A DNA stretch of 64,000 nt from Rhynchosporium graminicola (lineage: Eukaryota; Ascomycota; Leotiomycetes; Helotiales; Ploettnerulaceae), in contig FJUW01000063.1 of assembly GCA_900074885.1 (NCBI GenBank), positions 186,001-250,000 of the forward strand, read 5' to 3'. Shown here piece by piece: positions 24,417-36,436 of the stretch; the first letter of the stretch is position 1, and each line of letters starts with the position of its first letter. Made by a program: the position numbers and the translations under genes. The notes beneath the pieces were generated by a model. The model had not been told where the DNA came from. It ran no database searches and saw nothing but the letters and a program-made list of their open reading frames with translations.

Positions 24417-25503
24417 CTATTCATCTATGTTGCCATCCGAGAAGTATTCAAACTCTTTAGGCACAGGCGCATCCTCTTTGACCTTCGGCTCTTCATCAAC
24501 CATCATGAACGGATTCTGTTTCGCTGCCATAGGAGGAGCAATTGGCATCGGAGCGGCCTGAGGGAGCCCATTCCTAATATGCCTCGTCATAAATGCAGCC
24601 CATTCCCACGGTCTCGCCCGATCGCCTGGTAACGAATTGAAATATTCCCAGCCCATGACACCTCCAAATCCAGGATATCGTACCTTCAGCGTAATCAGGA
24701 CTTCCTGCAGCAACTCGAATGGGACCCAGCCACTCCCATTCCCAGGGTTCGTGACCATCCCAATGACGATCTTATCGGCAGGAAAGCCTCTCGCGACCAT
24801 AAAGTCATATCCATCGGTCTTGCTTAGATCTCCCCACCCACAGTAGAATTGTGTATTATACCACCCAACCTGCTTCCCGCGCATCACTTCTAACGCTTCG
24901 TAACTAAAGCCACTGAGATTGTGTTCCGGTCGATCGGACATCAAAGCCGCTGCGACAGGCGCGAGCGTAATGATAAACGCGTCTCCAAAATCGCTTTTTA
25001 ATCGGTCTATCAGTCGTATTATTCCTGCTAATGTCATGGGTTCCTCGACGTCTAGATCTAGTCCGTCAAGGCTTCGCTCGCGGATTAGGTCTCGTAGAGG
25101 GAGATAGTATGCTTCGAAGGTTGTGTCGTCGAGGTCGAGTCGTGTGAAGGAGCCTTTTGCTGCGCCGCCTAGCATGCCTAGGACTTTTATGCCCGAGGCT
25201 TGAAGGATGCGTAATTCAGCCCATAAGGTGATGTAGCGGGGATCGGAGGGGACATGATCGTTCTGGTACCGTGTGAGCCAGTCTGTGTCTGCGGTTCGAG
25301 GAGGGGAGGAGGGGAGCTACAAGATGGATATTCCCTGGAGGGTCATTGAGGTGGATCGCGGCGACGTTGACGTGCGTCACTGCGATGTTTGGCTGCGTGA
25401 TTATTGGGAGGATTGAGCATGGTGTGCCGTCTGGATGATGTTGTGTCTGATAGTAGATTACTATTCGAGGTGTCGAGGGAGTGGGGGTAGGCAATGGAGG
25501 CAT
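24417..25503 (-). CDS. Glycoside hydrolase family 18 (chitinase or endo-beta-N-acetylglucosaminidase type)
   Basis: Two exons, 25503-25321 and 25262-24417, give 342 aa; intron 25320-25263 starts gtagct and ends accag, phase 0. The catalytic GH18 motif is present as DGLDLDVEE at about residues 127-135, with the proton-donor Glu near 134. Supporting strands are IVIYYQTQ near the N-terminus, HVNVAAIHL, GIKVLGMLGG and a late GVMGWEYFNS. GH18 enzymes cleave beta-1,4 links of chitin or the chitobiose core of N-glycans by substrate-assisted catalysis. No signal peptide is seen, so the enzyme is probably intracellular or the real start lies elsewhere. The Pro/Lys/Glu-rich tail after residue 305 is outside the barrel. 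Substrate cannot be told from sequence; absence of a secretion signal leans towards an ENGase-like or chitooligosaccharide role. Confidence 0.82.
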
Positions 25504-26258
25504 CGTTGGTAAGTCGAGTGGTAATTGCCCTGAGGAAAGGTTGACTGTTCAGGTTGGTGGGGGGTTAATGTTATGGCGGGGTAGGCCTGGAGCTTCAAGG
25601 ACTCGCTTGCTGGCTGCAGTATTTTTAGATACACCGTAACCGTAGTCAGAGAACAGAGGCCGATTTCACGCGGTCAATAGGAATGCTATATCATATATGT
25701 GATTATAATATGTACTCATGTCGAATTGCTGCGTGATTTTTGCGATATCACTGTGGAACCAAGTGAAGTTCTGAAATGCTTTCGCGACTTCAAAGTCTTC
25801 CCTTCTATGGCGGGCTGTGGCATGGTTAGGCACAGCCCAGACAGCATTCAAAACGAGTATTATTGCATGAATTCCTGCCGCATGTTTTTAGATGGTTTGC
25901 TTAGTCGGAGATTCTGTAATATGTGTACTTGGATATCATAGATTCTTCCTACCTCCACACAAAAACTGCGTAGCTTTACCCTTGTTCAGGTCGACCCTAG
26001 AATCCTCCAAGACTCCTCCTTGATAAGCGAATATCAACAGTAAAAATATGGAGGAATGCACATCGTCATGCAGTACCTATTATCTGAAATCAGTGCCCGA
26101 AAACAGGGGGATTGGCTTTTGAGGCCACACTTGACACTCAAAGGAGACACTTGACAGCTGGTCAATCAATGTGTTGGCAGAGGTTATATGAATGAGATAC
26201 CTACAGAACTTCACTGGAAGTATTCACAAAACCTGTCAAAAACCTCTTCTTCTTCTGT

Positions 26259-26291
26259 CTACTACTACTACTGCTACTACTACTACTACTA
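26259..26291. repeat. TAC trinucleotide microsatellite
   Basis: About eleven ACT/TAC units with a single TGC interruption, in non-coding sequence. Confidence 0.93.
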
Positions 26292-26777
26292 GGTGACATA
26301 ATCGTTTCGCAGCTGACGAACTTGAATATGATGCCATGTCCTATCGTCTTTTCCATCGTACCGAGCCTGGCTGGCCACTGATTGAGGACTTTCTTGGAAT
26401 GGAAGATCTCGACAACTAAAAATAGCAATTCGCCCCCAAGCATATCTGTTGCGATCGCACAACACAGGTGAAATCTCTGCTTGCAAGAGCTTCATTCGAT
26501 ACAGGTACATGAATAGTATCTACTCTGTGAACAGAAAACCTGCCCGGAAAGCTTATTCCAGCAAAGATTTTGAAGTCGGCTGCGGTGTCACCGAAGCTAC
26601 TGCAAGTGGCGTAAAGTATCCTCGTCAGCATAATTCTCAGCCACATTGCGCGGACTTTTCCTCGCAACGACGAAAAGCAGCCAGCAGCTGTAACTAATCA
26701 AAGCTCGCCATTTCGCACAACGGCAGCTGTCGCGAGATGGTATGATAGTGCATAAGCGTTTGAATCCGGGTATGGCC

Positions 26778-26808
26778 GCGCAGTGAGTCGTCATAAGCGC
26801 GACTGCGC
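26778..26808. repeat. Inverted repeat able to form a hairpin
   Basis: GCGCAGT at 26778-26784 is the perfect reverse complement of ACTGCGC at 26802-26808, with a 17-base loop in which GTCG and CGAC can also pair. On the minus strand a GGATTCAAAC word, like a Pol III B box, follows about 20 bases further on. No full tRNA cloverleaf could be built, so it may be a decayed tRNA-derived repeat. Confidence 0.6.
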
Positions 26809-27028
26809 AATTGCGACTTGAGATGCGTAATCTGTCGGCGGAACCCACGAGAATGTGAGGCAAGATATACATTACTACGAGTACTTACTTATGTAGCTAC
26901 TCTTCCAGCTTTCAGAAAGTATCAATTCGATTACTTTCATATTGCATATCTCATCTCAAACAACTCTCGTTGATTACCAAACCAAAGGGATATTTGCTCC
27001 TTCTCCTTCAAGTCAACAATATCCAAAC

Positions 27029-27397
27029 ATGCTTTCCTCCTACCGCAACATCCTCTTTCTCGCTACTCTCATACTATCGAGTTTCTCCACTTCCATCCTC
27101 GCGTCTCCAACATATGGCACCAACAGCACAGTCGTATGCTCACCAACCACATCTATCCTGAAACCTTCGCCGACAGCCACTTTCGGTGGCGTTCCCTCGA
27201 ACGTAACCTCAACATACATCTCTTCGCCTACGGGCATATCAAATGGAACAGCTGGCCCGAATTCATCGGTTACAGGCAGACCTCTGTCACCAACCAACCC
27301 ACCAGTTCCAGCTTCTGCGGCAGGCTCTTTAAGGGAATTTGGCTACTCCTCGGCTGGATTGGCTGTTGCGATTGCTTTTGCTGTTGCGTCTTTGTGA
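27029..27397 (+). CDS. Small Ser/Thr-rich secreted protein, probably GPI-anchored
   Basis: A single exon encodes 122 aa. Residues 1 to about 25 form a signal peptide (NILFLATLILSS core, cleavage near LAS-PTYG). The middle is rich in Ser, Thr, Pro, Asn and Gly with several N-glycosylation sequons such as NST, NVT, NGT and NSS. The last 20 residues are hydrophobic (SAGLAVAIAFAVASL), as in a GPI-attachment signal, with small residues (PASAAGS) upstream as possible omega site. This is the layout of short fungal cell-wall or surface proteins. No enzyme domain is present. The start at 27029 is chosen because it begins the signal peptide. Confidence 0.75.
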   Translation: MLSSYRNILFLATLILSSFSTSILASPTYGTNSTVVCSPTTSILKPSPTATFGGVPSNVTSTYISSPTGISNGTAGPNSSVTGRPLSPTNPPVPASAAGSLREFGYSSAGLAVAIAFAVASL

Positions 27398-27907
27398 GAA
27401 ATATGCATGGAATGCGAGGGGTATGAAGGTCCGGTTAAGGTCTTTTCAGGATAGTAATGGATCAGAAAGAGATTGGATGTTGGTAATGTGGGAAAACATG
27501 TAATAGCTAGGCCAGTCCGCCTCCAAAAATGGGACTTGGAAGTGAGTACCGAGCTGATAGGAAGGGGACCGGCTATTTGTTATTGGAGACGAAGGAATGA
27601 TACCCTAATAGATTTGAAAAGCGCCTTCAAAATGGTCTAGAAAGTAAATTAATGCAAATATGTAACGTAGATCTACCATCACTTAAACTGGTAAAAATGC
27701 AACTTCAGCTTGAACAAGTCACATTTGAAAAACGTTATATTGTCTGCGCCAGCCAATCATCTTTGGTAATTCCAACACGGTTTTCCAACATCTTCTCTCA
27801 ATTAACCGACCTTCCGTATTCAGTACAGTAAACAACTTTGTATTTTGCACAATACCCACTGCATTGGAATCCTTTAGAGGCGGCATGTCCAACCATGTTT
27901 TTCCGTG
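27398..27907. other. Intergenic, nothing recognised
   Basis: Half a kilobase of AT-rich spacer with the 3' UTR of the GPI-type protein gene and the promoter of the phosphoesterase gene. No motif recognised. Confidence 0.5.
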
Positions 27908-29149
27908 ATGTTCATCACGATCTTCAAAATCATGTACCTCCCTGATGTGGTCTCACGATGGCTTACTGCAACCTCTCTCTTCACTTCCCGTGACTCGTCC
28001 AAGCAGTCGCATCAATCTCTACTTCGTCTTAACGACCAACATGAGTTCCGAATAACCATATTCGCAGATTTGCATTATGGCGAAGAAGAAAGTGGTTGGG
28101 GAATCGATCAAGACATAAAATCTACCCGGGTCATAAACGCAATTCTGGATTCTGAGAAGTCGGATTTCGTTGTGCTAAGTACGCTTCTCATCCCACTTTT
28201 GCAGCCCCTACGATTCTAATACCACATAGACGGTGATCTCATCACAGGGGAAGATACTCTCCTCGAAAACTCCACCAAATATCTTGATGTCGTCGTCGCT
28301 CCTCTCGTAGAACGTAAAATCCGCTGGGCAAGTACATATGGGAACCACGATTCGAAATTCAATCTCTCCCGCTCCGCTCTCTTCAAAGAAGAGGACAAAT
28401 ACGCTCTATCCTACACGGAATCTTCTCCAAGTGGGGTGAGCGGCGTCACAAACTACCACATCCCCATTTTCGCTCCAGAGAAGGATAGTGATGATACGCC
28501 ACTTGCCATTCTCTGGATTTTCGACAGCCAAGGCGGCGCTCCATTCCAAGCTGAGTCAGGATCGGTAGTTAACTGGGTTGACTCCTCGATCGTTTCTTGG
28601 TTCACGAAGGAGCGGGAACTTCTCAAGAAGAAATACAGCAGAGATATCCCGTCTTTGGCATTCGTGCATATCCCGCCCTCGGCCTTCCTCACTGTGCAGA
28701 ACGAACTCTTGCCAAACGTTGGTGATGAGTCGGCCCATTTCCCAGGTCTGAATGATGATGTGCCGTTAGCTGTGCAGGGTGATGGCGAGCAGGATGTTCC
28801 GTTCATGCAGGCTCTCGTTGATACGCCGGGTTTGCATAGCGTGTATAGTGGGCATGATCATGGTGATTCTTGGTGTGCTAATTGGCCGAAGGGGAAGGGT
28901 ACTGTGAAGGGGGTTAGTAAGCCGCATTTGTGCTTTTGCAAACATTCTGGGTATGGAGGCTATGGTAATTGGAATCGAGGGGCGAGGGTTGTGAAGTTGA
29001 GGTTCGGTGGGAAGGGAGGGAAGGAGATGGATGTTGAGAGTTGGGTGAGGATGGAGAATGGAAGTCTAATCCAGAGGGTGGGATTGAATGAGACGTATGG
29101 TGTTGATGTTTATCCTCCGGATAACGGGGAGATTGAAACGAATGAATGA
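27908..29149 (+). CDS. Dcr2-like calcineurin-type metallophosphoesterase
   Basis: Two exons, 27908-28178 and 28230-29149, give 396 aa; the intron starts gtacgc and ends catag, and the split codon restores NGD. All metal-binding motifs of the calcineurin-like fold are visible in order: DLH at about residues 54-56, NGDLITGE at 91, YGNHD near 122, the VHIPP His, and GHDH near 310. The length and the motif spelling fit the fungal Dcr2/purple-acid-like family. Yeast Dcr2 is a phosphatase acting on proteins such as Ire1 and Sic1; the substrate here is unknown. The N-terminus has a mildly hydrophobic start (MFITIFKIMYL), not a clean signal peptide. Late in the protein, a Cys-rich segment (KPHLCFCKHSGYGGYG) follows the last catalytic His. 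Confidence 0.88.
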
Positions 29150-31849
29150 GTCACACCTGCTGCTAGAGGATAGTCAAAGTGGTGAATTATTTCTATGACT
29201 TTTGTACGCAAGTATTTCCAAAGTCGCCAACTTGCTTCAAAGGCTTTGAATTCATCGGCTCTAGGTGTTTCGCATTCCTTCAACACCCTGAATTGCTTAT
29301 ATACTCACAGATGCAGGTTTTAGTAAAATGGAAATTTTACGGGCATTTCTCTGCCTAGCTTTGCAACCTTCGAGGCCAGTGTAAGCGGATGGCAACTGAC
29401 AATACTTCGGGCTACTGCTGAGTTGCAATGTATATATTGGATAGAAAAGTCCTTTTTTTGGCTGGGGCATTTGCCCGAACAGCAAGACATTTTCACTTGT
29501 CAATATATTCTTATCGGTCTCAACAATGGCCTATGCTCATCGGGCAGGAAATTTGCTAAAATCCTCGTAGCTATCTAGGTCTTCACTGCCAAAGATGGAA
29601 GCATCAATATTGCCACCGCGTACATGGCAGCCAATCCTTCTTGCTATGTTATAAGCAAACTTTCCGCAATCGAGTCTTTGAAAGACCGACCAAATGTTTC
29701 TGATTGGCCGGACATGCGATTGCATGCCGAGGTTCCAGTTACGGCTTCAATAGACCATATCATTAGCACTTACTGTGTTCTAGACACCCAGCCACGAATC
29801 CTTCTTGACGAGAAAGGTCTAGCAGTGTTGACCGAGGTCGCGTCTGCAATCATGACCCATCGGAAGTGCCAGAGATAGGTCAAGCGAGTCTGGAAATACT
29901 TCAGAGAGAATACTAGCGCCAGAAGTGCCCAGCCAAGGTCTAAGTGATATACCCTATTGGTATCGGAACGGCTATTCCAGCCTGTTTGCCATTCTGTGTT
30001 CTGAGAAAAGCAATTCTGGAATTAGGTTTGAAACCAGGTCGTCAGAAGGGGCGAAGGAGTATGGAAGAACTTTTATTCATTAAATTGCCCTTTGCTGATG
30101 CTCCTTTCCTATGTCCTCTCACTTGATGGCCATGCGATTGTGCTGGTATGTCGCAGTAATGATGAATAGTTGAGACTTCCTGTTCTCCCCTATCCTAATT
30201 GGCCAACGAAGAGCTTAACTTATTCGAAACCCGTCGACCTGGCCAAATAGAGACTATCAGCATATTATGTAGTGTCTTAATAGAATCTAGTCTCAATAAA
30301 CACTCGGGTGGAATGGAAAGGCATCTGCTACTGCATAATCTATCATGAGAACATAGCTTCCGATTGTGCAAGTCTTTGGCAGCTTAGGCATGACGAAACC
30401 AACGTTAACGACACGTGCTGTGAAGCTTGTATATCGCTTTCGCTTCAAATGTTGAGCAGCTACCTTACCCTGTTGCTGTTTTCTAATGTGCAGGTCTGCT
30501 TAGAGATTTATTTGCAGGAGACAATCCCTAGCTTGCTGAAGAAACAGTCTGTCGTTTGTTGAAGACATGGGTCTAGGTGATAGCACTCACTGGCATGTCG
30601 GTTATCACTTTAATGAGTTATTAAAACAATCTTTCGTGATACCGTTTAGACGCCCGGAAAAAATTGGTAATTCACCTACAAACCCGTAACTTTCGGAAAA
30701 AGAATAAGAAGCGCGGGTTGCCGTTGATTTCTACAGAGTTCCGATGGGGTGCTAGCTATAGAAGTGGAGTGCGGTAGTTATTTCGCTTAGTACGTGAGTA
30801 AACAAAACAGATGACCAGTAGCAGAGCGATTATCAACACCAGTGAGATCATGTACCGGGGGCTAACGCTGAGATACTTCATACACACTATCAGAGACAGG
30901 TACAAAGATGTGAAAATTGAACAGTTGTGATAGCTTATCATTTACTCTCTTTCATTCAGAAGCCCACCACGCCATAATACATCCTTTAACTCCCCTATGA
31001 TCTGAAATTTGGATGGAAATCATCTCAAGAAATTCTCACTCAGCTTTTATTGGCTCTTCTTAGCTATACTATGGAGTCCGAAACCTTTCCTGTTCCTTTA
31101 TACTGCTGTAATTTCCGAATTTAATCTCGTGAAAGCGCAGCTTTCACTAAATAAGTGGTAAAGCTTCAGAGACGCTATTCGGCGAATGGTGAGCCTGCGA
31201 GAATGAAGTCTGAAACCTGAATATCGAGACATGAAGAAGGTTGAAAATGGCCATGTTGACCATTACGAATATAGTATACATAACACGTGAACTCGTGCTT
31301 CGCTTCACCGGGCATGATCTGGATCAGCCGCGAGGTTTCACGTTCTCACGGAGAGTATTCAGAGGAGGAGAATTTCACTCAACCAGACCTGGAGGGGACC
31401 ACTATATAGTCAGAACGAAAAGAACAGCAATATTATTGATTGCCTATGTATTGAGTACATCATGTTGTGGTTTAATCATTTTGCTTGGCTACTGCCTTTG
31501 TATTTATTCATATTCGTACTCTTTGTAACATACGTACATTACTCCGGTGATTCGGAAGGGGTGGCTGCGCCTCCACTCCCATGGGTTACCTCTCTATAAA
31601 ATCTGAGGTCATGAGAGCAGATGGCTGTTGCCTTCGCTACCGTAACGTGAATCTCTACAACATGTTGAGAGTTGATGGTTTCGCGTCCGCTCCCATAGTG
31701 TATCTTTCCCACCCAAGTCGAAAGAAATGGGCCCGGCATAACCTTCCTTACAGCGGATCTATCACATACGCAAGCTTGCGACTGTTCTCAGGATCGTCGG
31801 TTCATCGTTTGTGACTGACACATCCAGCATGCAGCCATTTCATTGTTAC
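29150..31849. other. Gene-poor AT-rich stretch
   Basis: 2.7 kb between the phosphoesterase and Est1-type genes with only short frames and no recognised domain, tRNA or repeat unit. AT content rises towards 30600-31250. It may be an eroded repeat, but I could not see terminal repeats or transposase or polymerase motifs. Confidence 0.5.
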
Positions 31850-34800
31850 TTAAAACTTCGCCAGCAGGAGCAACATGAGCAAAATGGCCATTATAGGGAA
31901 GGACCATGTTGCCCATGATGTTCGTATAGCAGCAATCAACTCTCCTTCTTCGAGGGCCTGAGAAATTCCGGAGTTTCGAAAGAGTCTGATCCAGAGGATA
32001 GTTAGGTATAAGTTCATCAGTGGCAGGAGCATGGCAGCTTGGATCAAGGGGTTTCTGTAACGGCCCTCGTCGAAAACAAAGAACTTAGTGAGTAGACCAG
32101 ACCAAAAAAGTGATGTGCTCGCCATGATAAACTCAGCCGGTCTCTGCGTTCTTGGGAATTTTGAAAGCTCTTGCTGCATAACCTTGATGCTCAGACACAC
32201 ATTGTGAGTGGCGAGCATTGCAAGCTGCCAGTCGGAGTCCAATTCTCCGTTCCCAAGATATAAAGTGTAGATCGAGATGAGCGTTGTAGCAATGGGAAGA
32301 AGGTCATCTTCAAGCCATTGCCTAGAAGCTGAAGCTCCTGCCAGGGGGAGAACTGGGGTGCGTGCTCGGCTACCATGGTTGAGGTATGTGATGACAAAGT
32401 AGGAGCTCGACAAGATCGCTGCCATGATTGTGTTCTCCATGATTGGACCCAAATTTTCGTCCCTGAGAAGAAGCCATAGATGCTTAAAGTACTGGCTGGG
32501 GCCGTCACCATTGCGTCCAGGTTGAGCATTCGCTTCAGTGGTTGTTAAGTCTATCTTATTGATCACCGAAGCCAAAGTAGTCGGAAAGAGGTTCAAAATG
32601 TGGATCACGAATGTCGCGTGCCCGAAGGACTTGTTCCGAAGCGCTGCTGTAATTACCTTTGCCATCCTTTTGGCTATTGAAGCAATGCGGTGTGCAGGCC
32701 AAGACATCCATCTTCTGCGATTCGGGGACATGGTGATAACCGCACTATACATCTCCTCTTCCTCGGCTCTCTTTATTGTAAACCATACATCGGGGTAGTA
32801 AGTTTCAGTCCACAATAGACCTTGAATGGAAAAGTCTTGAGGTAGCCTAGAGTTACCCTTTATTGGTCGCCTTGGAGTATGTCCTCGTCTATCATATCTC
32901 CGATATGACCTCGGAAATTTATTCAGGATCGACGAAGCTGGACGCCAGGGAAAGCTTATATCGAGGAGGTACGTTTCTGCGATATTCTTACTCAAGTACC
33001 ACAAGAAAACCACCGTGCCATGCACGAACGGCAGACCGTTGGGATCCCCGATACGTTTTAAGCCGATTTCCAACGTTTGATTTTTGAGGTGGCGTAACCA
33101 TTTGATGGAAAATAGAAAGCTATTTTTGATAATTTCATCATCCATTCTCTCACAGCTGGGGTGGGTTTTTGATGCAAAGCCAATGGATTTTGTCGTTATA
33201 CGCCCGATCTGGTGGTCAAGCGAGCCAGAGAATTTTTCGACATTTAGTTCGAACTTTTCAATGTTGCGATTCGTGAAGCAAAAGCCATGAGCCTTGACAA
33301 AAGCTATACCCAGAGGTGGTAATCTATATCGACGATCAGGTGAATCGTAAACTTGCTCAACTAGGGTCAGGGTAGACTCTCTTGCAGAAGTCAACGGGAC
33401 AACGACACAGGGTGACTTGGAGTCGTAGAATAGCTGCTCTAAAGCGTTGGATCGCGTTAAAATAGCCAGGTGATGGTACAATCGGCCAGTCGTTGGGGTT
33501 CTGGAGAAAGTTCTGGCTATGTCATACCAGCCCTGAGCAACACGAGTCCAAAACATTGAGTCTCGAATATCGTCATCTTCAAGAGCCATCCTAAATCGGC
33601 CAAGATCGTCAAGGAACTCCAACCAAGTATCCTCGAAAGCTGGCACCGTCTCATATAAGAGCGCCATCATAGAATAGGCAAGATAAATGAACGCAAGCAT
33701 ATGATGTAGAGAAGCTGGAAGCCGGTGTCTCAATAGCTCCAAAAATGAATGTATGCCGTGGCGCCACATCTTAGCCGGCATAGCATACTTTGAAGCCAAC
33801 CGTCGCAAGGCTAAACTAGCGGAGGAATATTGACTTGCTGAGAAGAAGTCGTGATGTTCATGGAGCAGAGTTCTGTGGAGCGCTATCAACGCTTGCCATT
33901 GCTCCTTGTTGAGATTCGGATGAGATGTAGGGTCTGCCTGTGCTAAGATGGCTTGCTTCTTGTTAACTTCAACGCACCTGGCTTCCACCATGACAAGCCC
34001 AGCATAGATGTCTTTCACTTGGGCAACAAGTTGCTCCTGGCTGATAGGACGCGTTTCTGGTTGCTGTATGGTATCGAAGCTACCTTGACGAAGAGACTGT
34101 GTTCCGGCGATTATAATTCGGCCAGATTGCGCGCTAACGGAATATCGTGACAGTGAGGCAGTCGTTAGGAATGACTTCTTGCTACGATCTAGAAGTCCTT
34201 GTGCTCTAAGCTTGTGCGCTTGAACACTGGTAATGTTGGATGGATCCATTACAGACGGTTTCGAAGTAGGTGTTTCAGTGTCGATCCACAATTGTTTGGT
34301 CCTAGGCTCTGGCTTTGGTCTTATATTGAGCATTGCCTTCTCATCTCCTCCCAGTCGCTCTGGCATTATCCGTTGCCTTGATTGCAGTCCAGGGGGCAAC
34401 TCGCGATATCGACTCATAGACCCTACTGAGATGCCATCACCTAGAGCAGCTCTTTTTCTATGGTGCGAGGGATTAGTACAGCTGCCTTCTTCTTCCAGAT
34501 ACTCTTTTGGAGTTCTAATCTGCAGGTGAGCAAGCCCTGAGAGACTCCGTGAGCGACTCAAGGGCCCTTCCATTTGGGATGTGTTCGGTGGGGGCTTAAG
34601 AGGCTTCCTTGGAGAAGAGTCGTCCTGTGTAGATCTATTTGAAAATTAGCTCAAATTGAGCGCAGAGGGTCAAAGCAAAATACTCTTTGATCACCGATTC
34701 GGCAGCGAGAGATACACGGAAGTACTCATGTTCACTTGGATCATTGGGCAATTGCTCTTGATGATTCAACAGCACATGTTCCCAACAGCTGTATTCTGAA

Positions 34801-34907
34801 GGGATTATCCTGCGATCTGGACAAAATGTGCAAGACCATGAAAGGGTGTTTTTGTGGTTTTCCTGTGAATGTTTTATCCATCGATCGTGAAAATTCGTTG
34901 CTATCAT
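31850..34907 (-). CDS. Est1-type DNA/RNA-binding domain protein with hydrophobic C-terminus
   Basis: The main exon, 34624-31850, joins a proposed first exon, 34907-34695, through an intron that starts gtgatc and ends cacag with an agctaat branch site, giving 995 aa. Exon 1 has a C-x2-C-x15-H-x4-H pattern (CTFC ... HVLLNH), like a zinc finger. The middle carries an Est1-like region: VKDIYAGLVMVEARCVEVNK, then LLHEHHDFFSASQYSS, then the TPR-like block ending in a GRLYHHLAIL motif at about residues 240-470. Est1/SMG5-7 proteins link telomerase or mRNA decay factors to nucleic acid, and many filamentous ascomycetes carry divergent extra copies of unknown role. The last 250 residues contain several hydrophobic stretches and end in a helix (SFPIMAILLMLLLLAKF), suggesting a membrane tail. 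Exon 1 membership is less sure than the rest. Confidence 0.75.
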
Positions 34908-35488
34908 GAGACATCGTTAGCGACCTCAATTATTCACTCTCGTATCAACGTACTTTGCTGTTGCATCACAAGTACGAGCTTCGATCGATCCTCGACAAAC
35001 TGCGCTGGCCAAACACAGGTTGGTAGTCAAGGGGGCACAATTGTTGATGGCCACAGAAGAAGTGATTTTAGGGTTCCAAAAAGGCTATGAAGGTGTTGGG
35101 GATTGATCTTGGTGGGTGAAGGGGAGGAAGCTCAATGAAAGAACGGAAATATGATATTATGTAGGCGGGCTACACTGCCACGCCGTATTGAGGCGGTCCG
35201 CCATGGTTCGCATTTTGCCTACCTCACGTAACCAAGAAGTTGCTAGCAAATCCCTCTTTCTCTCACCGGAATTGCCTATCGGGAAACAAAGTGAAAAGCA
35301 GGGCGGACAAGCGAGAAGCTCCGCCACCACCAGTGAGCTCACCGAACGTGACTCCGCAGCTGACGTGGAACGCATCACCATAACAGAGTATTTCCCAAGG
35401 GACATAGCCAACAAAAGGCAAGGTAAAAATCCTCGTCGCGAACAATTGTATCAACCATATGCTTTCGAATTGACAAGATACCATCTAA
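34908..35488. other. Intergenic between divergent Est1-type and HET genes
   Basis: About 580 bases. A frame from 35188 to 35496 stays open but shows no motif. If the HET gene once had an N-terminal exon, it would be expected here, yet the usual ALSYVWG-like HET motif is not visible. Confidence 0.5.
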
Positions 35489-36436
35489 ATGTATAATCCG
35501 TCGCAAGATGAACAGCAGAACATCCCAGTCAAAAAATCCCCAGCACAAGCACTAAGGCACTGGCAAACAGATAACGAGGCCGACACAGTGCTCTGGATAG
35601 ATTGCATCTCTGTTGACCAAGAACACACTTCAGGACGATGGCGAGGCATCGCCATGATGAGAAAAATCTATCAACAAGCGACCAGCACCATGGCTTGGAC
35701 CAGTCAAGAAGTCGATAGCAGATTTCGCAAGGTCGAGTTTAACAGACGTACGAAGAAAGCCATGGCCTTCATATTCGCCTGTGTATGCGCTGCTCAGCTC
35801 ACCCAGAGACACTCAGGAGAGCCGGAAACAGAGACAATTCCGATTGAAAAACTTCGAGGAAATTTGCCTGCGCATATCGGTGTTTCATCTCGATGGCCAG
35901 CGATAATGCAGGAAAAACAACCACTGGATTATGGATGCCAAACAACGTTACTTAACGTTCTGGTAAGATCCCTTCACTCCATGACAAATCCTTAGGAGCT
36001 ACTCAGCTGCTGTAAAACTAACTGAGATCCTTCCAAACAGATAAAACGCGTATCCCTCGTCAAATACATTCATATACCTGCCTTGCTGTCTAGGCCGCAT
36101 CCTCATCTGCTCCTACTCGCGAGCCTGGCATTCGCATTTCCAATCACATACTTACGATACACAAACAAGGGGGACAAATATCAGGACGAGATCATAGTAG
36201 GATGCATACTTCTGCTAGTAATGGCGGCTTCGATGATTGGAGGAGGCATATGGGAGATAGCAATCCCGCTGTTGCCGTGGTCTATCATTCTCGGGCTGAT
36301 CTTGAGTTGGTTGATACATCGGGTTTTTGGGCTCCAGGGCAGGAGGACAGGCGGTGAAAGCCAGGCGAAGGAGACGCAGAAGCATTCGTGGCTATATGAG
36401 AAGTCAAGGGAATTGATGCCACGTTCGGAAAGGTAG
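35489..36436 (+). CDS. HET-domain fragment followed by C-terminal membrane helices
   Basis: Two exons, 35489-35962 and 36041-36436, give 289 aa in frame; the intron starts gtaaga and ends aaacag, with a ctaactgag branch region. Residues about 19-75 match the second half of a heterokaryon-incompatibility domain: ALRHWQ, VLWIDCISVDQ, then RGIAMMRKIYQQATSTMAW. The first HET block (the SYVWG-type motif) is missing, and a TAA codon sits directly before the ATG. The second exon encodes two or three hydrophobic segments (HLLLLASLAFAFPITYL, IIVGCILLLVMAASMIGGGIW, IPLLPWSIILGLILSWLI) and a basic tail. HET proteins trigger cell death after fusion of unlike hyphae. Lacking its first half, this copy is probably not a working HET executor and may be a decayed or rearranged gene. 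Confidence 0.6.

Larger units (their letters stand above)
25504..27028. other. Intergenic with hairpin and TAC microsatellite
   Basis: About 1.5 kb without a convincing gene. It holds a CTA/TAC trinucleotide run at 26259-26291 and a strong inverted repeat at 26778-26808. The last 150 bases are the CT/CA-rich leader of the GPI-type protein gene. Confidence 0.6.
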
